Below are positions 10,101 to 19,264 of a DNA stretch of 64,000 nucleotides, piece by piece; the stretch's first letter is position 1; every line of letters starts with the position of its first letter. Position numbers and translations under genes: made by a program. The stretch is from Maniola hyperantus (Eukaryota > Arthropoda > Insecta > Lepidoptera > Nymphalidae). The notes under the pieces were generated by a model. It made no database searches. It was not told the DNA's origin and saw only the letters and a program-made list of their open reading frames with translations. The stretch is taken from positions 7,405,439 through 7,469,438 of the forward strand of contig NC_048561.1 in NCBI RefSeq assembly GCF_902806685.2, in the 5' to 3' direction.

Positions 10101-13100
10101 AAAAGCATATTACACAATTGAAGATTATCTAAACGATAAAAAAGCGTGAATTTGACTCCAAATACTTTTCTTATACATGGCATAATATTGTATATCAAAA
10201 CTTTGAAAAGAGCTACCGCCGAGTTTCTTGCTGGTTCTTCTTAGGAAAGGCATTCCGAATCAGTGGTAGATGCATCTGACGATTCAAAAATACTTTTTTT
10301 TAACAAATTTTGTCTTTTTACACAACTACCCAATAAAAGGAGTGTAATGTTCACAAGATTCTTGTATGTATGTGAGTTTCTTTATTCCATTATAACTTCT
10401 AAATGCCTGAACAGTGAACAGATTAGGATGTATGGGCTATCATTAGGAGCCTTACATCATAGGTATTGAGTGACGCTGGCTATAATTTTGTTGAAAAATT
10501 ACTTTCCGTTTGACGAGAACTCTTTATAACGCACTAAAACAAATAATAAACAAATAAATAAATATTTATTTGTTCCAAATACAATTTTGCTTAACGTTAC
10601 CCTCGACCCCCAAACTAGGTTAACCCGTGTCATGGGGGTCAGTCTCTTCCCAGATGTGCAATGACAATGATAAGTATTTTTACTTTAGTGTGTGTATATT
10701 CCTAATACAAGTAGGTATTAACGAATTAGATTGTCAGTAAAATACCCGCAGGGTGATAACGTATCTCGCGACAGGCTTGCGACAGACGTAAATCTCGCGA
10801 TCACTGCTGTCAAACTTCCGGCTAGAGAGAGACAGCAATAGCCACAAAGGAAAATAAGAAGAAGAAGAAGAGAGACAGCAAATGAACTGTCGCATTGCTA
10901 CTGCTGTCGCGTTGCTGTCGCTACTGCAACGTTTCACGTAATCACCCCGCGGGTCCCTTCAATTTCGCTATATAGAGTGTACACTGTACTAGTAACTTTA
11001 GTTACAGTAAACAGCCAGATATAGTTTCAGTAGTAACTTTTGTTACAGAAAACAGCCAGATATAGTTTCAATAGTAACTTTTGTTACAGAAAACAGCCAG
11101 ATATAGTTTCAGTAGTAACTTTTGTTACAGAAAACAGCCAGATATAGTTTCAATAGTAACTTTTGTTACAGAAAACAGCCAGATATAGTTTCAGTAGTAA
11201 CTTTTGTTACAGTAAACAGCCAGATATAGTTTCAATAGTAACTTTTGTTACAGAAAACAGCCAGATATGGTTTCAATTGTAACATTTGTTACAGAAAACA
11301 GCCAGATATAGTTTCAATAGTAACTTTTGTTACAGAAAACAGCCAGATATGGTTTCAATAGTAACTTTTATTACAGAAAACAGCCAGATATAGTTTCAGT
11401 AGTAACTTTTGTTACAGAAAACAGCCAGATATAGTTTCAATAGTAACTTTTGTTACAGAAAACAGCCAGATATAGTTTCAGTAGTAACTTTTGTTACAGT
11501 AAACAGCCAGATATAGTTTCAATAGTAACTTTTGTTACAGAAAACAGCCAGATATGGTTTCAATTGTAACATTTGTTACAGAAAACAGCCAGATATAGTT
11601 TCAATAGTAACTTTTGTTACAGAAAACAGCCAGATATGGTTTCAATAGTAACTTTTATTACAGAAAACAGCCAGATATAGTTTCAGTAGTAACTTTTGTT
11701 ACAGAAAACAGCCAGATATAGTTTCAATAGTAACTTTTGTTACAGAAAACAGCCAGATATGGTTTCAATTGTAACTTTTGTTACAGAAAACAGCCAGATA
11801 TAGTTTCAATAGTAACTTTTGTTACAGAAAACAGCCAGATATGGTTTCAATAGTAACTTTTATTACAGAAAACAGCCAGATATAGTTTCAGTAGTAACTT
11901 TTGTTACAGAAAACAGCCAGATATAGTTTCAATAGTAACTTTTGTTACAGAAAACAGCCAGATATAGTTTCAATAGTAACTTTTGTTACAGAAAACAGCC
12001 AGATATAGTTTCAATAGTAACTTTTGTTACAGAAAACAGCCAGATATGGTTTCAATTGTAACTTTTGTTACAGAAAACAGCCAGATATAGTTTCAATAGT
12101 AACTTTTGTTACAGAAAACAGCCAGATATGGTTTCAATAGTAACTTTTATTACAGAAAACAGCCAGATATAGTTTCAGTAGTAACTTTTGTTACAGAAAA
12201 CAGCCAGATATAGTTTCAATAGTAACTTTTGTTACAGAAAACAGCCAGATATAGTTTCAATAGTAACTTTTGTTACAGAAAACAGCCAGATATAGTTTCA
12301 ATAGTAACTTTTGTTACAGAAAACAGCCAGATATAGTTGCAATAGTAACTTTTGTTACAGAAAACAGCCAGATATAGTTTCAATAGTAACTTTTGTTACA
12401 GAAAACAGCCAGATACAGTATCAGTAACCGACTCGGAAAGCAACAAGGACATTGAAGACATAATAACACATTACCAAATCAAACAGATCCGCCCCTTGCA
12501 CCAACCGACAGACAGCCACTCCCCAGACGTGTCTATAGAGATCGAAGTGCCCCTGGCCTCGGATATGGAAATGGAGAGAAATGGGGAAATAGGGAGAAAT
12601 GGGGAAATAGGGAGAAACGGGGAAATAGACGATGTGATTGATGTGGATGAAGTAGCTGAACCTGTGTTTATTGAAGTTGCGGTTGGGAAAGGTAAGATTC
12701 TTGTATAATATCCTCGTATTATTATAAATGCGAAGTGTGTTTGTTTGTTGGTTTGTCCTTCAATCACGTCGCAACCAAAGAGTTCCCAAGGCATTTTTAA
12801 AAACATAAATTCACCCGAACGAAGTCGCGGGCATTAGTTAGTCTAAATATATAAAAGGATAAGGTGACTGACTGACTGACTGATCTATCAACGCACAGCT
12901 CAAACTACTGGACGGATCGGGCTGAAAGACACGCAAAAGTGTTATTTTTTATTTTGTTTATTTGAAAGTAATCAACAGCGTAATTACATAATGGGGCCGA
13001 TTCTCTTGGTTTCAATATCTAAACTAAACTAAATTAACAAGTCTAAATCTAGTGGTATCCTTTTCCGCAAGCAACATTATGAAAGGGATAGCAATAGATT

Positions 13101-13278
13101 TAGACGTGTCATTTTAGTTTAGTTTAGAGATTGTGTACAAGAGAATCGGCCCCAATTATTATTTTAATTTAAATTTAACAGAAGGCCACAAGAGATTACT
13201 TAAAATTACAATGAAAACTATTTTAACAGAAAAGATTTAGAATAAATGTATATAATATATACCATAATAAAATTACAA

Positions 13279-13332
<54 letters not shown>

Positions 13333-16269
13333 GTGGGAGTGTGTGATTGCTTGCATATTTAGATGTTACCTATTTCCTTTTTAAATTTATTATTAGACTA
13401 GCTGATGCCCGCGACTTCGTCCGCGTGGAATTAGATTTTTTAAAAATCCCGTGGGAACTCTTTGATTTTCCGGAATAAAAAGTAGTCTATGTCACTCTCC
13501 AGGTCTTTATCTATACCCATGCAAAAAATCACGTCAATCCGTTGCACCGTTGCGGCGTGATTGAAGGACAAACCAACAAACCAACAAACAAACACACTTT
13601 CGCATTTATATAAGGGTACGGATAGTTATAATTTTTTTAGTAGACTAAGCAGCTTTCGCGATGCGTCGCTATCAGAAGTGCTCGGAGTTTTCCAAATGTT
13701 TGTCCAATTTATTGTTGAACTGGTTAACAGAAGAGAAGTTGTTGTATAAAGAAATGATTTTGTCCAGGTGGTGAGGTGGACGAGACCACCAATGAGGACT
13801 GTATGATGCTGCTGGAGAGCGTCCAGTGCGATGTGGACCCCAGCAGCCTCATGTTCCCCCCAGAGGACCCGGGGGATGCTTCGGGGGGGGACTCCGATGT
13901 CATCGACTTGGGGGAGAAGTGAGTGATCTCCTTGTTGTTATTATAATGGTATCTAATCTATACTCTATATCTAAATATATAAAAGGAAAAGGTGACTGAC
14001 TGACTGACTGACTGACTGACTGACTGACTGACTGACTGATCTATCAACGCACAGCTCAAACTACTGGGCGGATCGGGCTGAAATTTGGCATGCAGATAGC
14101 TATTATGACGTAGGCGTCCGCTAAGAAAGGATTTTGGAAAATTCAACCCCTAAGGGGGTGAAATAGGGGTTTGAAATTTGTGTAGTCCACGCGGACGAAG
14201 TCGCGAGCATAAGCTAGTTAATAAATAAAATTGAAGTGTCTGTCTGTAATTTCGAAATAACCTCAAATTAAGCTCATATAGTTATTTGAACTGTACCCTA
14301 ACTGAATCACGCGTTTTAAAAATTTTTGTCTGTCTGTCTGTTCGAACGGGTTAATCCGGAACGGCTGAACCTATTTTGACGGGACTTTCACAGACAAGTA
14401 GAGAGTTAATCAGAGGGTAACATAGGCTTTCTTTTAACCGACTTTCAAAAAGGAGTTGTGTTTTTCAATTTCAATGTATTTGCCCATAAACTACATTTAT
14501 TATGTACAAAGTAGGATTATGGATACTCAGTTTGGGAGTCGCAATTTGGTCCTTTCTACCTTTGTCCGATTTGAGTAATTTTGTTTTAATCGATAGAAAA
14601 GCTTTGCGACATTGTACCATAAAAAATTTGGTTTTCAACTCCTGAATCCTGATGCTGTACGGGACCTGACCACAAAAATGGATGGGATTTAGAAACTGTC
14701 GGTTACAAAACAAATTGATATTGGAGGTACTTACCAAGTAAAGACCTTTTGAATTCGAGGACCCAAGTCCTCAGCCCTGATGCTGTAAGGAATTGCATTC
14801 TTAAATCGTGGTGATCCCACGAGATTTATAAAGAACTTCCTGGACGGATCGGGCTGAAATTTGGCATGCAAATCGCTATTATGACGTAGGCATCCGCTAA
14901 GAAACTAAATTTAGAGAAGTTAAAATTATGACAGTGCATAATCAATATATTTATGAAAATTTATTGTACGTCCATAAAAACATAAATAAGTTCAAGAAAA
15001 AAAGTGACTGTCATAATGTAAATACTAGAAATAAAAATAAACTTGTAACGCCCATCTCCAGGCTAAGTAAAGTTAGCAATTCATTTATTGGAAAATCTAT
15101 AAGATTTTATAATAAGCTTCTAGAAGACATATTGGAGATGTCTCTCAACAAGTTCAAAGTTTTCATAAAACGTAAACTAATTGAAAAATCCTATTACAAT
15201 GTAAAGGATTATTTAAATGATAAGCAAGCTTGGGAATGAGTTGCTTAACGACTTTGTGATAGTTCTAATAAGTTTCAATAATTTTGTAAAGTGGTGATAA
15301 TAAAAAGAATACCCGGCTGAGTTTGTTGTGGGCTCTTCTCAGACCTGGGCGCGTTTGGAACCCTCGTAGCTTTAGTTTTACGTGCGTAATAATTATCACC
15401 ACTATATCTTAGAAATCCAACATCTGACTTTCAATAAGAGTTATTAATTACCTATTTTGAATAAATCATTTGACTTTGAATTTGACTTTGAAAGGATTTT
15501 TGAAAATTCAACCCTCGTTTTATTCCATAGAAAAGAAGACCCGGTCAGCCTTTTAACTTCGAGCGACGAAGACGAACTGATCATCGAAGAACCGAAATAC
15601 GACATGGTCGAAGTTTCCGACGAAACCGACGAGGACGACGTGCCGCTCGTCAGACTGGTCGACAAACCGACCGACCAAACCGAATCGCCGAAAAAGAAGA
15701 AATCCGTCGACATAATGTCCCAAAACAACTTGACGAAGCTTCTATGGGGGCGGCTCTGTGAATACTACTGTCTCGAATGTCGCTTCACTTCTACCAGTAG
15801 CGCTGCGCTGAGGAATCATATGAAGGAGCATTCCACACAAGTCATACAAGTGTGTGAGATATGCAGTTATACCACCTCCAGCAAACACCAGTACGTCAGA
15901 CATAAGAGGAAACATAAAGAAGACAAACTGTTTAAGTGTCACTTATGTAAGTACACAGCAAGACATAACATGAGTCTCATATACCATCTCAAATCCCACG
16001 ACAACGGACAATTTGTGAGTGACAAAAGTGTTTTCAAGTGTGAAAAGTGCAATTTCGAGACGGACTACAAAGTGATCTTGGAGAAACATATTAGGATGTG
16101 TTCGTCGAAGAGCAAGAGGTATAGCTGTGCCAAGTGCAGCTATGAGACGGACAGACGGAGCGACTTGAAGCGACATAAGGAGAGGAAACACGACTCTCGT
16201 AACAAGGACGACGACTATGAACCGCCCGCGTGGGCCAAACTGGTGAAGAAACCGAAATTTGATAAATAG
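7153..16269 (+). CDS. THAP-domain protein with C-terminal C2H2 fingers
   Basis: Seven exons with coding parts 7153-7214, 8873-9044, 9682-9887, 12402-12691, 13768-13918 and 15531-16269, plus the leader ending at 5219. Phases agree throughout, giving 539 aa. The start ATG (AAAAATGG context) is the first in its exon. Residues 1-78 form a THAP domain: CCVDGC, then FP, W, VCSQHF and the VVPSVF motif. A long acidic, serine-rich linker follows, holding three RNGEIG repeats (exon 12402-12691) and a basic SPKKKK stretch that could be a nuclear signal. The last exon encodes five fingers, starting CLEC, CEIC, CHLC, CEKC and CAKC; the fourth ends HIRMC, so it is C2HC. A DNA-binding transcription factor is inferred. 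An AATAAA lies at 16413. It is convergent with GILT and divergent from the THAP-ZAD gene, with which it shares the THAP exon layout. Confidence -1.
7219..7373 (+). mobile_element. Jockey-like LINE 3' end, second subfamily
   Basis: CCGCCGAGTTTCTTGCTGGT and GGAACGGCATTCCGAACCAG, tail TTCTATTCTATTCT. Copies at 10200-10275 (partial), 27060-27200 (plus) and 37501-37660 (minus). Confidence -1.
8408..8850 (+). repeat. Interspersed repeat interrupted by a LINE 3' end
   Basis: Left flank TTTTGCTTAAAGTTACCCTC to GTTAACCCGTGTCATG, right flank GGGTCAGTCTCTTCCCAGAT. Between them about 340 bp of LINE-like tail ending in (AAT)n. The uninterrupted version is at 10575-10672. Confidence -1.
9072..9146 (+). 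pseudogene. Partial duplicate of the THAP exon inside the next intron
   Basis: Bases 9072-9146 repeat about 75 bp of the THAP exon (original near 8876-8954) with few differences; the block LRRKWLDAITNSVKVTL reappears with the Trp codon changed to Gly. It starts 27 bp after the exon donor at 9045 and is cut off by R3 repeat sequence before the CSQH ligands, so it cannot make a working domain. Confidence -1.
9147..9618 (-). repeat. R3 element interrupted by an M2 MITE
   Basis: R3 sequence at both sides (GTACTTCCCGTTGACCTAGA; CTGACTCGCACTTGGCTGG), with an M2 insertion at about 9195-9350. Confidence -1.
10743..10953. mobile_element. TIR MITE (CCGCAGGGTGATAACGT)
   Basis: Inverted ends CCGCAGGGTGATAACGT and ACGTAATCACCCCGCGG with an internal GAAGAAGAAGAAGAG run; about 210 bp. 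In the intron carrying the 41-bp minisatellite. Confidence -1.
10991..12420 (+). repeat. 41-bp minisatellite built from a splice acceptor and exon start
   Basis: About 35 copies of a 41-bp unit containing CTTTTGTTACAGAAAACAGC and CAGATATAGTTTCA. The last copy is the real 3' splice site and first bases of the exon starting at 12402, so the array is a tandem amplification of that junction into the intron. Variant monomers (TGGTTTCAATTGTAAC, TTTTATTACAG) recur about 287 bp apart, seven monomers, suggesting higher-order duplication. Confidence -1.
12990..13158. mobile_element. TIR MITE (GGGGCCGATTCTCTTG)
   Basis: GGGGCCGATTCTCTTGG at the left and CAAGAGAATCGGCCCC at the right; about 169 bp, flanked by AAT on both sides. 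In the THAP-C2H2 intron 12692-13767. Confidence -1.
13281..13330. repeat. (GT)n microsatellite
   Basis: About 24 GT dinucleotides in the THAP-C2H2 intron 12692-13767. Confidence -1.
13397..13630 (+). mobile_element. R1 short retroelement
   Basis: CTAGCTGATGCCCGCGACTT through TTGAAGGACAAACCAACAAA to ATTTATATAAGGGTA. Noncoding. Confidence -1.
13970..14215 (-). mobile_element. R2 short retroelement
   Basis: TCTAAATATATAAAAGG, a (GACT)n run, CAGCTCAAACTACTGGGCGG, ending GTCGCGAGCATAAGCTAG. In the last intron of the THAP-C2H2 gene. Confidence -1.
14906..15491 (+). mobile_element. Jockey/CR1-like LINE 3' fragment
   Basis: Bases 14928-15239 encode a reverse-transcriptase C-terminal tail (NTRNKNKLVTPISRLSKV, KSYYNVKDYLNDKQAWE). 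A 3' UTR containing GGCTGAGTTTGTTGTGGGCT and a TTTGACTTTGAA tail follow. It is inserted into an R2 copy whose halves lie at 14830-14905 and 15492-15512, just before the last exon of the THAP-C2H2 gene. Confidence -1.
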
Positions 16270-16430
16270 AAGGGATCATCACCCGCAACTGTGAACATAA
16301 TGATGTAAATACTAATCCGATAACACCCCTACCACTATGGAAGTGACCATGACCCGCAAAAATGAGAGATTTCATTGCAGAAGTTTGAGGGATCCCATCG
16401 TATTAGTATCCCAATAAAACTATTATGGAA

Positions 16431-16526
16431 GGGGTCACTCACGATCACTATGGTAAGAGTGACGATCCTTAGCAATGACCATGACCACCCTAGGATATAT
16501 CTCTCTCTCTTTCCCCCTTGATATTT
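16431..16526. other. Spacer between the THAP-C2H2 exon and its duplicate
   Basis: Unique-looking sequence with a TATATCTCTCTCTCTTTCCC run. The wider interval to GILT (17218-19207) holds an R3, an M4 and an R4 fragment and no gene. Confidence -1.
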
Positions 16527-17015
16527 CCAAGTGCAGTACAAAGCGAGACAACACGAGTTTGATCTACAATCTAAAATCGCAGGAAACCGAACATTTCATG
16601 TATGACAATGTTTAAGTGTGAAAAGTGCAATTTCGAGACGGACTACAAAGTGAGCTTGGAGAAACACATCCGGATATGTTCGTCGAAGAGCAAGAGGTAT
16701 AGCTGTGCCAAGTGCAGCTATGAGACGGACAGACGGAGCGACTTGAAGCGACATAAGGAGAGGAAACACGACTCTCGTAACAAAGACGACGACTATGAAC
16801 CGCCCGCGTGGGCCAAACTGGTGAAGAAACCGAAATGTGATAAATAGAAGGCATCATCACCCGCAACTGTGAACATAATGATGTAAATACTAATCCGATA
16901 ACACCCCTACCACTTTGGAAGTGACCATGACCCGCAAAAATGAGAGATTTCATTCCAGAAGTTTGAGGGATCCCATCGTATTAATATCCCAATAAAAGTA
17001 CTATGGAAGGGGTCA
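16527..17015 (+). pseudogene. Duplicated, frame-broken tail of the THAP-C2H2 last exon
   Basis: This segment repeats the last exon and 3' flank of the THAP-C2H2 gene (original about 15948-16430). It begins with a diverged copy of the third finger, then a near-identical copy of fingers 4-5 (start codon at 16602), the C-terminal KLVKKPK tail, the stop and the AATAAA-containing flank (16991). A one-base deletion near 16613 breaks the frame between the diverged and conserved parts. It could be read only as an alternative 3' end; a pyrimidine-rich run at 16498-16520 precedes it, but the nearest AG is not a good acceptor. Confidence -1.
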
Positions 17016-17050
17016 CTCACGATCACTATGGTAGGGGCTGTTGACCATAT

Positions 17051-17217
17051 CATAATGTACATCGACGTTTAGAAGGAGATAGCAGATTTGTAGAGCACTG
17101 TCTCGGTCGTTGAGACCGACAAAACGTCATATAGGTATGAGTGACAGAGACAATGCTCTACAAAGCCGAAATGTCATTCCAAAGACCGATGTACATTACT
17201 TTCGAACGCGTACTGTA
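17051..17217. mobile_element. M2 MITE
   Basis: ATAATGTACATCGACG to CCGATGTACATTACTTTCG, with GAGACCGACAAAACGTCATA inside. It directly follows the duplicated exon tail of the THAP-C2H2 gene. Confidence -1.
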
Positions 17218-17486
17218 AGTAAATTGCTGAAGGATTTGACATCCCATCACACTATCATCACAATAAAGCCGTCGCTATTATGGAAGGAGTGACGACCCTT
17301 AGTAATGAGAATAATGACGTAAAGTGAGACGAAACATCACATCTAGGTATTACACTGGGGGACTGGAACAGGACATAATATGTACAAGTACGCTGGAAAA
17401 GGTGTTCCATACAAAATGTCATTAATTTTTAAGCCGATTCAAACGTGCGCCAGCGAGCGTGCCGAGGATTGAAATTGATTAAAAAA

Positions 17487-17870
17487 AACCGGCCAAGTGT
17501 GAGTTAGACTCGCGCACCGAGGGTTCCGTACTCGGTTAATTTTTTTTAAGTTTTGCACGATAAATCAATCTGTTTTAGAATGTACATGTAACGCCCTTTC
17601 ATATGATACCCCACTTGGTATAGTTATCTTACTTTGAAAGTTTACAATACTAATTATTTGTTCATGAACACATTTTAATTTTTTTAATGATGTATCCACA
17701 AATTCACGGTTTACGGATTGAATCGGTTTTCATCACAAATAAAAAATGTGTTCATGAACAAATAATTAGTATTTTCAACTATAAAGTAAGATTACTACTC
17801 TTATATACCAAGTGGGGTATCATATTATATATGATATGAAAGGGCTTTATCTCTCTCTACATTCTTAAAG
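17487..17870 (+). repeat. R3 element
   Basis: Begins AAACCGGCCAAGTGTGAG. It has an internal rearrangement repeating the GTTCATGAACA/AATAATTAGTATTTTC part. Lies between the convergent THAP-C2H2 and GILT genes. Confidence -1.
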
Positions 17871-18365
17871 GAAATGGCGAAAATCTAGTTGCTTCAAAAT
17901 GAATCGGCAATTGCAGGTCCAGCATGCTTGTATTAGTAGAGTTCAGTGACTCAGGGTCTACTGTTTTGTACATTTAATACACTAAAGTTACCTCGAAATA
18001 AGATTTTGCGCTCACTGCGCTCGTATAGTTGATTTGATTGATTGATTTATAAATACGGCTTTGGTTTTATTTTGTAATGTAATGAGTTATGAATCAAAGT
18101 GAGGTATTTGTTTATTTTTACTCAGCTAAGATATAGCTAGGCTGTGTAATATTAATAGTCAGCAGAATGTATATAAAATGTGTGTTTGTATGTTTGTCGG
18201 TTTCTACGTACATGTCAAACTACTCGCTATCGGAACGAGAGCAAAAATCATTTTAAAAAATTAAAATCTACACATATAATAAAACTTTAGTTTTTGTATA
18301 GGCAATCTCTCAAAATGTCAAATTTATAAGGATAAAGGTTATTTGACGATTGAAAAATCGGCACT

Positions 18366-18503
18366 TACTGCCGTACTCAGAGTCGCTTAATCGTTACTTA
18401 AGTTTAGTTAAAACGAGACAGAGCTGTATCCCTCACATAAATCTGTCTCGTTTTAACTCAATCTTAAGTAGGTAACGATTAGCGACTCTAAGTGCGGCAG
18501 TAA
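18366..18503. mobile_element. M4 palindromic MITE
   Basis: Near-palindrome starting TTACTGCCGTACTCAGAGTC and ending AAGTGCGGCAGTAA, with AAAACGAGACAGAG inside. A second copy is at 29106-29243, and a shorter relative at 26500-26620. Confidence -1.
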
Positions 18504-19207
18504 ATCTATTGTGAATCCTCCAAATAAATTCAAATTTAAAAAAAACTTGTCTTTTGTATGCGCAGGTCGCTAGTGATTTTTGTAAGTCTGTGTAATGTAA
18601 ATAAATAAATTGTAAATATAATTCCATCAAAATTTGAAATATTTTGTTTTATTTATTTTCTGATCCATCGCGACCCGTATTATAAATGCGAAAGTGTGTT
18701 TATTTGTTGGTTTGTCCGTCAATCATGGAGCCACAGATTGACATAATATTTTCTCCTTTTTTAATCTGTTCTACAAGTATCCAAAACGCATGATACCGCA
18801 GCCGCCATGTTAATTCCGACTGTGACGTCACATGGATTGAAATTTTAATGTATTTTACTAAGAAAACTTAAATATCACTTGCTTTAACGGTGAAGGAAAA
18901 CATCGTGAGGAAACCTGCATGCCTGAGAGTTCTCCATAATGTTCTCCATAATAATCTGCACATGGCCAACATAGTAGAACTATGGCCAAAACCCTGCTCA
19001 CTCTGAGAGGAGACCCGTGCTCTGTAGTGAGCCGGCGCGGTGATCATGGTAGATCGAATATTTTTTTGTAATTTTTTGGTAGTTTATTATCACTTCAGGA
19101 TCAAATTAAGACACTTCAAAAACATTTCCCTATCTTATCTTAACCTTATTAAATAAGAAAATAAAAAAGCAAAATTAAATAAGTAAAAGTTTAATTAATT
19201 AATTAGT

Positions 19208-19213
19208 TTTATT
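19208..19213 (-). terminator. Polyadenylation signal of GILT
   Basis: AATAAA on the minus strand, about 50 bases after the GILT stop codon at 19265-19267; the first good signal in the 3' flank. Confidence -1.
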
Positions 19214-19264
19214 ATAATAAAATGTACTTATAAGTTAGGAGTGAGAGTAGGGTAAGTGCTCTGG

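Noticed and set aside
12352..12401. ATG-initiated reading at 12352 as a gene start
   Set aside because: It lies in intronic minisatellite; the frame agrees with the spliced exon from 12402 only after the acceptor.
10991..12420. CRISPR-like direct repeats
   Set aside because: Monomers are contiguous, without unique spacers, and derive from an intron-exon junction in a eukaryotic gene.
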